A stretch of DNA of 64,000 bases, from assembly GCA_965153455.1 (NCBI GenBank), contig OZ234494.1:3596001-3660000 (forward strand). The letters are read 5' to 3'. Positions 47,735 through 59,589 of this stretch are shown in pieces. Position numbers and translations under genes: made by a program. How positions within the stretch are numbered: position 1 is the stretch's first letter; every line of letters begins with the position of its first letter. Source of the stretch: Sphagnum compactum (Eukaryota > Bryophyta > Sphagnopsida > Sphagnales). Below the pieces are notes generated by a model that did no database searches, was not told the origin of the DNA, and saw nothing but the letters and a program-made list of their open reading frames with translations.

Positions 47735-50700
47735 ATGGTGACTGCCACTAAAAGCAAACAATGCTGTTAATATTTGTACCATTGTCATCATCATCATCAC
47801 AATTTAGTCGGCACCCAAGTTCTAGTAAAGCCATTCATTCTTGACAGATTCCCTAGTCAGGATTTAGGGATAGATTCCCTTGTCATCCTGTTCTTCTCAC
47901 TCACACAGCCCTAGAGCATAAGTTTCTTTTTGCACAGCAAGGGGCCATGTGTCCCTGTTTTCAACAGCACAAGTTTGCTTGAAGAAAATTGTGCATGCTT
48001 GAGAGAGAATGTGGAACACAACCATGAACAGTGTTCATCAGAAAATTTCCCAGAAAGAAATCTCTCTATCAGCTTCAGGTGTTGAGTCCGATGAAATCTT
48101 TGTCATGTGTCCCCTTGAGGTCAGAGAAACATGCAATTTCTGCACTCAAAGTATGTCTCAAGTTCTATCATAAGAGTAGAGTGAGTCTTATCAGTCCACC
48201 AGCCATCCAGTCACAAATACCTTGAAAACAACCCTGCAACTCAGAATGTGAACCTTCAATTTTCAAGTAGAAACTGCTTCTCATTAGGATTGTGCCAAAC
48301 TGCTCCAAATCCATGAAAGTTTTGTGAACGTAATCAAAAAATGCACAAACATCTGTATTGCCTTGTGACGTTTTCAAGTTAAAGTTTCTGAATAGAGCTG
48401 AGCATACCTTATGATTGAAATTCCTGCAGTCTGATTCCTCTCACCTGCCAGTCAATCTATCTGGCATTGGGAAAAATAAGGAGAAGATTATCTCTTGCTT
48501 GACAATATATAGAGCAGAAGAATGGATGAGATGATAATCTTACTCCATTTTCTGCCATGCCTGTTGTCTGACAAATCTCAAAAGTTGCATATTACAGGAA
48601 GATACAGTTCCAATTCCAGTATATTTTGAGAGGAAACTTGACAGCTTGAACACATCTGAATCACCTCTTGCTGTGTATACCTTAGTAATCCCACCCACTC
48701 AGAGCAGTCCCAGACCTGGTATTTACATCCTTGGGCCAAGATGAGAAGCTTCCAAATTTCACAGACTCGTTTTGGATGCAGGTAGACAGATTGATATCTG
48801 CTTTACACCCATGAGTAATGCAATTTGCTACTGGAGGGTTGGAGGAGGTGTGAAGCAGTCGTCCCCAGCCTACATTAGGCTTCCCTTCATCTATCATTGA
48901 AACAACTCTTCTTAGCCATGTTTCAACCAACCTGTGCAGAACATTTCCAACATGTGACAATGATTAGTTACCTCTTGAAGCACCTAACAGAGCTTAGCCC
49001 TGGATGCAAAAGAACACCAGAAACTCCACACCGCCCACACCATATCAAGTGAACTCATCATTGAGAATGAGCAAATTAAGTTCCATGTTTCAGGCAAGAT
49101 AAAGGAAAATGTGCTGACTGGTCAAAGGCTGCAGCTTGAAGGACCAAAGCTGTAAAATAATCACAGAATAAAACCTCGTCACCTCTGCTGGTGTTAGTGC
49201 AGGGAAATTGATGCCATTGTCCCAAAACAGGCTCCCTATAGTACTAATCTCAAAAATTATTTGAGCCTTTAGGCTGTTTCCAAAAATCCCTTGCATCTGA
49301 AATTTATCTTTGTCATGAATCACATGTGACAAGCCAGGTCTTGACTTCTTTGAGGTCTGACCCCTGATTTCCTGCAGGTGGGCAAAGTATGTACTCACTT
49401 GCACAATTTGGCTTGCACTTTGTAAAGCAAACGTGGGAAAAACATCATGCCCTAATACCCCACAACATAAAACACCCACAGCCAGAACACTGCGTTAGTG
49501 CTCTCCCAAAATTCACTTCACCAATTTTACCTTCAGAATACATTTCACCAAATGACAAACTTCAAACTACTGTGAAACAAGAAGGGTTTACTCAGTCAAT
49601 ATCTTCATGAGTAATAAGAACTTCTCCATACTAAGATTTAAGTCAACCTGAATAGAATGGAGAAATCACCTGACAATAAGAGACTTTCAGGTCACACAAA
49701 ATATCAGTGAACTGGGAAAAGACAAAAGACACCCCAAAAATCTCTGAAAAACGGGAAAGGGACTGAGGAGCTGTTGAACAACAATGATACACATGTTCAG
49801 AGACCTTCAACAGCAGCATATAATGAACAGCTACCATAGCATCCCTACTGACTTCATCGCACCTGGCAGTGAATGGAGGTCAATGCCATATGTTTTCCAA
49901 TGTACTGGCAGGGAAGACTCGGCCATGATGCTGGCTAGCTCAACAAAATATAGAAGAGAAGAAGAACCAAGAAAAGCTAAGAAGAAACAGGAACAAAATA
50001 TGAAGAAAAACCAAAAAACAAGAGAAATGGAAAACAAAGAGGCAAACACAACATCAAAAACATTAAGAGTACCATTCTGACAAATGACTTTGAAAATCTC
50101 CCCACTGAGGGTAAAGAATCCCTTGAATTTGCCATTTTCAGGATTTCAAAGGCAGACACACCAAACAGAAATGTCTCTCAATTTAGCAAACAGCAATCTT
50201 CACAAGCACTAAGAACTTCTCCATTCTTACAACTTAAGTCAACCAGAAAGAATAAAGAGACTTATTAGCAATTTACGGTTTTCTCTGTTGAATGTTTGCA
50301 GATATATTTGCCACTATGTTTTCAGATCTGCAATCTCAATGACCAATACAAAAATGAATTATGTTAGACATTGAAAGAGTCATGGATTGGAAGAACTCCC
50401 CCAGCTGCACCATGGCATGATGGGTAGATCTCACCAAAGACTGCTGCCAAGCCACAACATCCTACAAGTCTTATGAAGGATTTTTTTCTTGGCATGTGTA
50501 CCTTGCATTAAAGCAGAGGGCTTATGCATACTTCAGGCTACATCAAAACTACATGTATATGCAAACAAAATCAATTTCAGATTTAAACCTCAGGTCTTTG
50601 CCTGCAAATTGCCTGCAAATTGCCAAATTCATCAATTTGCTGGTTTGCAGAGCTTGGGGTTTTAGTTCCTGACCAACTGCATCACAAATACTCATGCCAG

Positions 50701-50759
50701 AATGCTGGATGCACATGCCTCCCAGAAGAGCATAGCATATATGGGTTTCAGGCACAAAT
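47735..50759. other. TAF12 / GTD-binding gene 3' intergenic region
   Basis: Convergent 3' region. No coding exon was proved. The segment at 48690-48950 resembles 56180-56440, downstream of the second GTD-binding gene (see finding). 49913-49940 is a third copy of the dispersed repeat seen in the FAD synthase introns. Around 50390-50470, catgatgggtagatctcacc, then aaagactgctgcca, resembles 55015-55060. Confidence 0.45.
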
Positions 50760-52937
50760 TTACAACACCTGGAATGATAAAGTGTATGGAAAAGAGTCTT
50801 GCTGTTGCAAACCATTCCTTTCGATACCACGCAAGTCTCTTAATTGTTCAACAATCTCTTGAAGAAGCTTCATTTGTCCATTCTCTCGTGTAAGAGAATC
50901 CATGGTCTGTTTTATTAGGTGCCTGTCAGCCTCCAGGGCCTTCAACCTAAGCTTCAGCTGCTGTACTTCATCTTCAAGAGAAGTCCAGGAGTGGCACCTC
51001 CTACTCTTGGAACTGGTGCTAACATCCCCTTCCCGTGCTATCCAATAAAACTGTTCCAACCAAGTGTTGGTTTCAGAGTTCCCAGCTTCGCACAGAGGCA
51101 TTGTGATGTCACCTCTTGCATACTCCAGTTCATTCCTGTCTCTTACGTCCTCATCATGAATGAATAGGTGGTCTGGTTTTCCTAGTCTATCCACACTAGG
51201 TGGATGCCTCCACCTGTTTCGCTCTCCAGCAATTCCCTGTAGCTTGTAACATGATTCCTGTACCTCATAAACATCATGCTCAAACAAGACCTCCTCATCA
51301 CTAGATTTCCCTGCTGTTGTTTCCTCACCACTGATCATATAAGATGTGCCAGCCTCTTGCTCTTCTTGTTTGTTTTCACCTTCATCCGCCTGACTATGTT
51401 GGTGGACAGGGGTAACATTTCCATCTCCCTCCACAGAAGAAGATGCATCATCACAAGTTCTTTCATTAGTGTTGCCATCTTCATAACAGCTATGCCACAA
51501 GCCATCATGCTGACCCATTGTGGATATCATTGTCTGCAAGCTACTTGTCGCTGTCTCCAAGCTCATTGTCCTCTTGACTGGACTTTGTGTTTTGCAGCTT
51601 GATACTACTCCCACAGTCTTTGTTTCCCCAATTAGTGCATTTTGTTTGAGTCCTGCCTGCTGACGCAACTCCTCTTCTAATTTCCACAGGCACTCCAAGA
51701 CAGAAAGAAGCCTCTTTTTTTCCAATGCTCCTCTATCTGAGACCTCCTCTAAGACCCCCCCATCTTCATTCACATCACTCTCAGTTGCTGCATAGGAATG
51801 ACAGCTGGATCTTCTCTTCAAGCTCATGAACTTTGCCGAAGGTAGGTTCAAGCTTGAATCCTCCATAGCATGGGGTGTTCCAGGTTCATGAGATACTTCA
51901 GTGAGAATGGGACCCCAGATGTGGTTCTTCCGCTTGTTTCCTCTATCTGTAAACCCTAATTGCTTTGTATCAACAGCCCTTAAGGTAATGGCAGCAGCAC
52001 GCTGTATCTCCTCCTCTGCTTGGGCACGGAGTAACAACCTCAGTCTGTACAACTTCATTTCCTCTTCCAGTTCTCTCTTCTCCTGCTCACGTTTTGCAAC
52101 AACCTTTTGCAGAGCCTCGATTGCTTCTTGATCATGCATCGATTTCTCCTCAACCATCCGCTGGAACTGCCGAGCTTCCATCAACGCTACGGCCTTCTCC
52201 TCTTGGAGACGTGCGATCATTCCCATGGCTTCCTTCGCAGCTGTGGCTGAAGCATTCCTCTCTTGTTCCAGCTCCTGATACATTGCGGCCAGCGCCTCCC
52301 GCTCGGCTTGGAGGGCTACATCTAGCTTAGGCTCGTCCCAAGATTGCTCTGCTTGCAATTGGTCAGCATTTCCATCAGCAGTAGCTTCACCGGCATTGAC
52401 GATTTCCATTGGAGTTTGACGGGATCCGCCTCTTTCACCACTCTCTTTCCGAGAGCACACTCTGTGCAGATCTGCAGGAAGATTCTTCTGTAGTTGTGCC
52501 GCGCAAAGCTTGCTGTAACGCAAATCGGATCCGACAGTTGTTTCTCCAGTGTGCGAAAAATCAACTTCATCGCCGTCACCGAAGTCCGATTTGTCGCCCG
52601 CGGAGATTCTTTTCTTCAGCATATTTGCTTCCGTTTTGAAGAAGCTTCTTCTTCCTTCGAGATGATGGGACACCAAGCAAGAACAAGGAACGTGCAAGCA
52701 CAAGAGACGAAGACAGCCGGACGCAAAGAAAGCGATCACTGCAAAGAAAAGTACCAGCACCGCGAGCCAAAGCTTGACAACGGCAACGATTACCGACGAA
52801 GCTCTCCAGACAGACGCCCAGGAGTTAGTCGCTTGGCCTGTCCATGGCCATCTCCAAGCTGCCGCCGCCGCTCCTAAAGCTGCTTCTACTTTCCTCGCCA
52901 CAAAGAAACAACGAAACATTCGATGTTTTGCGACCAT
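50760..52937 (-). CDS. GTD-binding (DUF593) protein, myosin-binding family, membrane-anchored
   Basis: Proteins of this plant-specific family bind the globular tail of myosin XI and act as membrane receptors for moving vesicles or organelles. The open frame is 725 aa in one exon from an ATG. Residues about 48-72 form a strong hydrophobic segment (VVKLWLAVLVLFFAVIAFFA) followed by a Cys-rich stretch. The GTD-binding coiled coil is at about 205-300: EREALAAMYQELEQERNAS, ARLQEEKAVALMEARQFQRM and EEKSMHDQEAIEAL. The middle is acidic and low-complexity. A second coiled coil with EDEVQQLKLRLKALEADR and LTRENGQMKLLQEIVEQLR is near the C terminus (about 640-700). The last codons before the stop read TTCCAG-GTGTTG, a possible splice donor, so the true C terminus may lie in another exon. 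Paralogous to the gene at 57404-59272. Confidence 0.88.
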   Translation of the reverse strand: MVAKHRMFRCFFVARKVEAALGAAAAAWRWPWTGQATNSWASVWRASSVIVAVVKLWLAVLVLFFAVIAFFASGCLRLLCLHVPCSCLVSHHLEGRRSFFKTEANMLKKRISAGDKSDFGDGDEVDFSHTGETTVGSDLRYSKLCAAQLQKNLPADLHRVCSRKESGERGGSRQTPMEIVNAGEATADGNADQLQAEQSWDEPKLDVALQAEREALAAMYQELEQERNASATAAKEAMGMIARLQEEKAVALMEARQFQRMVEEKSMHDQEAIEALQKVVAKREQEKRELEEEMKLYRLRLLLRAQAEEEIQRAAAITLRAVDTKQLGFTDRGNKRKNHIWGPILTEVSHEPGTPHAMEDSSLNLPSAKFMSLKRRSSCHSYAATESDVNEDGGVLEEVSDRGALEKKRLLSVLECLWKLEEELRQQAGLKQNALIGETKTVGVVSSCKTQSPVKRTMSLETATSSLQTMISTMGQHDGLWHSCYEDGNTNERTCDDASSSVEGDGNVTPVHQHSQADEGENKQEEQEAGTSYMISGEETTAGKSSDEEVLFEHDVYEVQESCYKLQGIAGERNRWRHPPSVDRLGKPDHLFIHDEDVRDRNELEYARGDITMPLCEAGNSETNTWLEQFYWIAREGDVSTSSKSRRCHSWTSLEDEVQQLKLRLKALEADRHLIKQTMDSLTRENGQMKLLQEIVEQLRDLRGIERNGLQQQDSFPYTLSFQVL

Positions 52938-54198
52938 TTAAACTTCGAGGAGCTTTGTTTCCCACGGCGTTGTCCACCTCTCGAACTCACATACCATCTT
53001 CAAAACCGAACAAACACAAAAAAGCTGCAAGCAAGCAAGCGAAAAAACACAAATCGTCAACAGAGAAGCAGATTTTAATAACATCAAAACAGAAAGAAAG
53101 AAAGAAAGAAAGATCACACAAGAACATAAGAAAGATCACACAGGAACATTGTTGTTGTTTTGCACCTGATGAAGAAAAAGAAGATGGCGCTGGTTGATTG
53201 ATCAGTACGTGCTCTTTGAGTGGAAGCAAAAGACACACACAAAAAACACACATGCGCACACAACTACCACAAAAACGTCAATAATATCATCTTCCTCAAT
53301 TTTTTCTTCGTGACAGATTTCTCTCAGCAACCTCGCACGCCCAGTAGCCACTTGAAGCTCTCTTCCGTCGCCTTTCTTCTTGCTCTCTCGTCTACCAACA
53401 AAACCCCCGGAAGAATTTCGCGAAGCAGAAACTAGCACTGCAAAGCCAGCGTGCACGCGCAGACAAGCCTTACATTGGAACTCACGCCAACACTACGAGA
53501 CTGTTTTGTGACGATGATGTAGCCAAAGTGGCGATGATCAACAGTAAGATTTGGCCACATTTGGCTACAAGCTAAACACGATATAGTTTTAATTAAAATA
53601 ACACCATCCTTCTATGTTTTTGGCTAAACCTACTTGAGTCACGTGAAAAAATCTGGAGGTTTTTCATAAATCTAAATATGGCTATTTTTTTCTAAATATG
53701 GCTATTTAAAGTCTCAAAAATCACTTGATTTTTAGCACTTTTAATTTTTCAATATAACCTTTTTGGCTACATATATACATATATATATATATAGCCAGCA
53801 AAAAAAGGCTCTGAGTCTGAGTACACTGCGAAGTGCTGATCGGTCTGGAGTGATAACCAGTGTTAATTTATGCCCGGATAGGATGTCGAATATTTGTCAT
53901 CTCTTTCTTTTTTTGGTTGTTGTTTGTACATACATCAGCTGGATAGGATGTCAGACATGAGTTTTCATCCATTGAGAGAAGGTTTACATGACTTTTCATC
54001 CATTAAGCGTAAAGCCCTAGGGTCAGGAGTCAGGACATTCCCAAAATAAGTCCGGCCCCACATTTTGGAACTATCCTCAATTAAGTTATCCGTAAAGTCA
54101 GGAAAAAGACGGCACCTGCACCCCCTGTTTGGTCACATAGGGGATGAGATTTCGAAAAACAGGAAAAAAAGAAGCACACTGGGCTTCAACTGGGCATG

Positions 54199-54239
54199 AA
54201 ACTCAGTTTAGCACCAAATTTCGGTGCTAAACTGAGTTT
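54199..54239. repeat. perfect 17-bp inverted repeat, 7-base loop
   Basis: aaactcagtttagcacc at 54199-54215 is exactly inverted at 54223-54239, with loop aaatttc. Nearby motifs (atccgtaaagtcag, aatgctgagtttcag, tatttcata) recur in similar form at 26310 and 26405-26450, so both may belong to one small foldback family. Confidence 0.85.
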
Positions 54240-56179
54240 GCCCTGTCTGTCCTTTCTTTTCCTGAACGCCTTCAACCAATCACTGCTGCTGCTGCTGCTG
54301 CTATGTGTACTGTAATTATCAATGTGTTCTCGACCCTCGTGCATTTAATGCTGAGTTTCAGTATTTCATACTTTTATTTAATAAAATTTCATGACTCTGC
54401 GGCGGACAACAGCCAGGAGGGGATGAAGCATCAAATGGGGGGTGCAACTCAGGCCCAACAGGGCATGACTTTATGGATAACTCAAAGGTCCTCCCCTTCT
54501 TTTTTTTCTTGTGACTCTATTCCCTATCATTACCATAGTTGTTAGGTCTTCTTGTCCCTTTTAAATCCACTAATTCTTTAATAGGCAGTTGTTGTTGAGC
54601 ATGGTTAACTTACTTGTTGGTGATCACTCATTAATGTGCTTGTCCCTCCTCCAATAGCCAAGGCACCCAAAAATAATCATGCCAAATGTGATCATGGCTA
54701 TGCTCACATTCTTGCAAAATGACCAACTCGGCTACCTCCATGCTTGCCTTTCTCCCGAGTGTGAATGCCAATAATAATGTCAACAATCAACTGTTCATCT
54801 TCATTGTCCTCAAGCTTTGCTTCCATCAAATCATGCAAATTCTTTCACCACTGCTCCATAGCAGAAACATACACAAGACACATCATGTATAGAGCATGAA
54901 GGACTTGAAGTCAGTATCCAAAGGCCCACAAGCTCCATCAATTTCGAGCCTTGAGGGGAACAAGATGACATGCAGAAGTTAAAAGTGATGGGAATGGGTT
55001 GGGGTGGTGCAAAAAATTGCCATTACATGATGAGCCATCTCCACCAAAACTGCTGCCACTTTGCAACTACAGGGATGGTTGCCCAGGCAACAGTGGAGAT
55101 GCTCTAACAACTAGCCGGCTAGGACTCATAAAAGAAGAGCTTGAAACTAGAAGAGTGATAAAGGACAAACAAAGTTTTATTTGTCAGGAACTAGGCAACA
55201 AGAGTATTATGTCAAGGAAACTGTTTACAGCATAATTAACAAATCTTAAGTCTCTTGAGTTTCAAACTTGGCATGCAAAAAAAGAGCAAGATTCTCAACT
55301 GTCATACCTTAAATCACGTAGTTGGTGGTCTGGAGTCAACAGTTCCACAGTTCCACGGGTTGCCATGAACTTGTGCAGAACTCTGGTCATACTGATGTGT
55401 GGGTGCCAAAGAGCTTTCTGAATCCTTGGAGAAAGGACTGCCATGTTGCATTTCTATCACTGGACTTGGAAAGACATGAAAACATGAGAGAAAACAGATA
55501 TAAGACCAAGCCACAAATATGGGGTACTTTGGCTTTAGAGCCAACTCTGACCTCCAATGCATCTATTGCCCACCCATTTCTCTCAAGATCATTTCCTCTC
55601 TGACAGGCCTCACAACTGTTACAGACAAAGTAGCATTTCATTGTAGATGCATCTGCTGCAGTTCATCAGCTCATGCTGGTGTTTTCAAATCACACCAGCA
55701 TCCGAGGCTTGGTGGACCTCCCATGTTTTGACAAGAACAAACAGAGCACAGGAAACCTCACACAGCTTATGCAAACAAGGTTCAGGGATGAGAGCTGTGA
55801 GTGTCCATTGAGGAGACTTTAACTGTAGAATTCTTTTGCATTTTTTATTCATAACACTCAATTACACATCCGCTCTCAAAATGGCAGTCTGTTGCACTCT
55901 ATTTGTCACATCTAGCAAGCATAGTACTATCAGAAACAATTTGTCTCCACTAGGAGACGGCACAAGTCTTTAGTTCTCAAGACAGGCAGTTGTAAACATA
56001 AAACCTATAAATGAAGGGTCTTTCATGTATTCCACAGCCTGTTTGTCTAAGGGGTGTTTTAGACTGCAACTCTTTTGCATATACAATGAATAAATGCAGT
56101 CTACAGCAGGCCAAAGAATACAGCTGAAACACAGAGGCAATCATCCCTGCTTTGCTCAATTCCAATATCTAGTCTTGAG

Positions 56180-56440
56180 GGAGAACCCCAGGCTTCCTCA
56201 TCCCAACTGCTCAGAGCTGTCCCTAACCTGATTGCAATGGCTGATTTGATGTTTCCTGTGGTTGTAAAGCCATACTTTGGATTGCAGATAGGGTAGAGGG
56301 AATGTTTGCCCTCCGCAACTGTGTGATGCAGGTCGATGGTTTTGGAGAAGAATGAAGAAGGTGTCCCAGGCCTACGCGAGATTCCCCTGGGTAGTCCATT
56401 GTACTGCTGTTTCCTAGACACACACAGGCCAGCCTGTGCC
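56180..56440 (-). repeat. segment similar to 48690-48950
   Basis: Shared blocks on the plus strand: atcccaactgctcagagctg then tccctaacctg against atcccacccactcagagcag then tcccagacctg, and tgaagaaggtgtcccaggcc then tac against tgaagcagtcgtccccagcc then tac. Both lie 1 to 2 kb beyond the stop of a GTD-binding gene. Confidence 0.6.
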
Positions 56441-57403
56441 GCCCAATCGCACATGTAGTCTTTGTTAGCACATCACAGTTCTTGGAGTAACTACAATGGT
56501 CTTCTCCAGCAGTAGCAAGAGAGCATTTTCCATCCTAAAGAGCATAGCACACCGATAATCCATCTGGCTCGAACAGGATTGTGTCAATGCCAGGACAACA
56601 GCTGCTGGCCCAATGAGTAGCAGAGTTGTTCCCAGCAACAGCCACCTCATCCCATCAACTCTCTTTAGTACTTCCAAATAAAGAAACCTGAATGCAAAAA
56701 TTATATTTGTAATCCCTCTTCTGATAAAGGATGACAAGATGTGCTTACTTGCTTAACTGGGTTTGCGCAGAGTTGCGTAAGTGGGCAAATGACATCATTC
56801 CCTAAATACCATACACCCCACACACAGCACACTTAGTGGGTTCCATTTGCTTGACAAACCCTGTCATGACCTCTCATCCTCCTCTCACAAAGAAAAAAGG
56901 ATGGCATCTCATGAATCCACCAAGACTGCAAGGACCATTGACTCCATGCACGCTGCCTACTCATATACAAAATGCAAAATGAGAAGCATCACTTGTGGCC
57001 AGACCAGGATCTAGTACTGTGGAATTTGTGTGACCAAAACAGTGGCAAAGACAATATATATTCTTTGTTATCTGATAGTTTCAGGAGTTGCCCAAGTCAT
57101 TGTCAGTTATCTGATTGATATTCTGACTCAGTAATTATGCAGCGTACTACTCAGGAGCATTGTATGCTACTTGGTTTCAAAACAGCCTGAGGAAACCAAG
57201 AATTCCTGGAAAATCAGATGCAGTAGAAGAAAGCCATGATCTTGAAGAACCAAGCAAGGCCTTCAGGAGAATCCACCCATGCAAAGCAGTGCTACAGGTT
57301 CACAGGGTTCCACAGGGCAAACATTGCATACTTGAGCAGTGATGCATAATCCTCTGCACCACTGTCATCCATGCTTCAAGTTTGGCCAGATAGTTCTGAG
57401 AAA

Positions 57404-59272
57404 TCATCTGCCCTGGTCAAGGTTTCTAATTGATCCAAATTTGGTGTCAGTTTCACACAAATAGATATCATTTTGGGCAATACAGAGGTCAATCCAGCTT
57501 ACCTGACAGGGTGAGGCAGCTGCCAATGGTTTTGACTGTTGTTGCAAATCCTTTTGTTCCAAACCTCGCAGCTCTCGCAACTGCTGAGCAATCTCTTGAA
57601 GAAGCTTCATCTCTCCATTTTCACGTCTCAGAGATTCGATGGTCTGTTTCATGAGGTTCCTATCAGCCTCCAGTGCCTTGAGTCTAAGGGTTAGATGCAT
57701 AACCTCATCCTCCACAGGCAGCCTGCAGGCACTGTCCCTGCTGATTGTAGATGAGTTCCTCCTGACATTGTCATCACAAAAACCTTCCCACTGTCTGTCA
57801 ATACCTGAAATCCCAACCTCATCTTTGGATGCAACCTCATTGTTTCTCCTCTCAGGGTAGTAGGTGCCTTCTCCAACACCATCTTGTGGTGTTTCCTCCT
57901 CTTCATGCAAAATCAAAAGGTCTGGCTTTCCCAGTCGATCTGAATTTGACGGATGTCTTATCTCAGAATTCCATTCCTGGCTGTCCCATGTGTCTTCTTG
58001 CAAAACAACACCACGAGGCTGATGAGGTGCATTATGCACCTCATAAATATCCTGAATGAACAACTCTTCTTCCTCCCCACACTCGTCCTCTTCTGCATGC
58101 TCACCACCCATCATCAACCCTAATGTCTCATCATCCATTCCTCGACTTTCAGACTCTTCCTCTAGCTTGCCGGTGCCACTGTTGTCTCCCCTTTCCATCA
58201 AAGAAGATGATGGGTCCAGATGATTTCTTCCCATTACAACTCCCTCCTGAAAAAGCCATCGGCACAAGGGATTATCTTCTTCCTCTACAATCCTGGAGAT
58301 CACCTTCCTTGATGACTCTGAGGACCCAGTTCTCCCTTCTTGAGTTCTCATCTTAGATCTTGACTCCCCTGCACTTTGAGGCCTCCCTGTTTGAGCTGCT
58401 GCTGAACCTCTTCTTCTACTTCCCTGCTGATGATGCAATTGCTCTTCAAACTTGCACACATACTCTAGTACTGAAAGTCTCTTCTCTTCTAGTTCCCTCT
58501 CCATCATAATACCTGCCGCTTCAGGTTGCTGAGCTGCTGCTGCTTCTTCTTCTTGGGTGGTATCTGGAAAGCTCCATCTTCTCTTCATGCTGAGAAACTC
58601 TGCATCTTGCGGATCCTGTGACTGCCTAGGAGGAGGCACCCGTCTTGGTGGTGGTTGTTGCCTCTTGGTGGTGGTTGTTCTTCTTCTACCAGTATCTGTT
58701 CTGCTCTGAAACTCTAACCCTGCTGGATGGTGATGTTGTAGTGCAGCATTGCGCGGAGGTTCCGGCATAGCTTGGTTTCCCTCATCTACTTGTTGAGCAC
58801 AAAGCCTGAGTTTCCTTTTGCAAATCCTAATTTCCTCTTCAAGCTCATTCTTCTCCTCCTCATGTCTTGCAATGACCTCCTTGAGAACCTCCATCGCCTC
58901 GTGATCGTACATAGTCTTCTCCTCCACCATCCGCTGGTACTGCCGGGCTTCCATCTGCACAAGTGCCTTCTCTTCTTGTAGACGCGTGATCATTGCCATG
59001 GCTTCGTTTGCAGCTGTGGCTGCAGCATTCCTCTCCTTCTCCAACTCATGATACAAGGCAGCTTGAGCCTCACGCTCAACTGCGAGAGCTTTCAACAAAA
59101 GCTCATTCTTCTCTTCAATCTCATGGCCAGATTCTTCTTGGACTGCAAATCCCGCATGACGATGACCTCCTCCATCATCAACTCGAGTTGCATTGGAAGA
59201 GACTTCCATCATTTTTTCCTTTACAGAGGATAAGAACGGACTCTCCATGCCATCTCCAAGCTTCTCCACCAT
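57404..59272 (-). CDS. GTD-binding (DUF593) protein, myosin-binding family, second paralogue without N-terminal membrane segment
   Basis: 622 aa, single open exon. The ATG is preceded by an in-frame TAG two codons upstream, so the N terminus is well set and has no hydrophobic segment, unlike the neighbour. The GTD-binding coiled coil is at about 58-155: EREAQAALYHELEKERNAA, ITRLQEEKALVQMEARQYQR and EEKTMYDHEAMEVL. A charged, disordered middle contains an RRR/TTT-rich patch, an acidic EDECGEEEELF stretch and PSNSDRLGKPDLLILHEEEE, the last conserved in the neighbour (PSVDRLGKPDHLFIHDEDV). The C-terminal coiled coil is EDEVMHLTLRLKALEADRNL then RRENGEMKLLQEIAQQLREL. Near the end, CCCTGTCAG-GTAAGC is a perfect donor consensus (about 57501), so the last ~29 residues may be intron read-through and a further exon may follow. 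Confidence 0.88.
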   Translation of the reverse strand: MVEKLGDGMESPFLSSVKEKMMEVSSNATRVDDGGGHRHAGFAVQEESGHEIEEKNELLLKALAVEREAQAALYHELEKERNAAATAANEAMAMITRLQEEKALVQMEARQYQRMVEEKTMYDHEAMEVLKEVIARHEEEKNELEEEIRICKRKLRLCAQQVDEGNQAMPEPPRNAALQHHHPAGLEFQSRTDTGRRRTTTTKRQQPPPRRVPPPRQSQDPQDAEFLSMKRRWSFPDTTQEEEAAAAQQPEAAGIMMERELEEKRLSVLEYVCKFEEQLHHQQGSRRRGSAAAQTGRPQSAGESRSKMRTQEGRTGSSESSRKVISRIVEEEDNPLCRWLFQEGVVMGRNHLDPSSSLMERGDNSGTGKLEEESESRGMDDETLGLMMGGEHAEEDECGEEEELFIQDIYEVHNAPHQPRGVVLQEDTWDSQEWNSEIRHPSNSDRLGKPDLLILHEEEETPQDGVGEGTYYPERRNNEVASKDEVGISGIDRQWEGFCDDNVRRNSSTISRDSACRLPVEDEVMHLTLRLKALEADRNLMKQTIESLRRENGEMKLLQEIAQQLRELRGLEQKDLQQQSKPLAAASPCQVSWIDLCIAQNDIYLCETDTKFGSIRNLDQGR

Positions 59273-59589
59273 ATCCTAAAGCATCGATTCCTCCTCTTCC
59301 CTCCCTACTGTTACTACAACAAACACAAAAGCCCTTGAACTTTAGACTCAGAGAGACCCAACCCCGAAAAAAAAGAACAACGCCCCCCCCCCAAAAAAAA
59401 TAGGACGACAACAACAACAACAACAACAACAAACATGAACTCCTCTTGGAACTCTTCAATTCCTGGCTCATTTTTTGAGAAGAAAAAAAACCCCAGGAAG
59501 GAAAAACCAACCGCCCACCAGTCACATACCTCACATCATCATCGCATGGAATCGAAGAGCAAACGAGAATGTTGCAGGAGCACGGGATT
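59273..59589. other. 5' region of the second GTD-binding gene
   Basis: Contains a C run (59384-59392), an A run and a (CAA)n tract at 59408-59432, typical of a plant 5' leader. No coding segment. Confidence 0.5.

Larger units (their letters stand above)
52938..57403. other. region between the two GTD-binding genes
   Basis: 52938-53500 is the likely promoter and 5' UTR of the upstream paralogue, with (GAAA)n near 53094-53112. 53760-54600 holds small repeats and a perfect palindrome (separate entry). Between 54990 and 56440, segments resemble the region downstream of the other paralogue. A minus-strand open segment at 56470-56690 after a good acceptor (gcattcag) could be a 3' exon of the 57404-59272 gene but is unproven. 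Confidence 0.45.

Noticed and set aside
59178-59534. Poly-leucine membrane protein upstream of the second GTD-binding gene
   Set aside because: The leucines come from the antisense of a CAA microsatellite and the frame does not join the gene, which has an in-frame stop just before its ATG.
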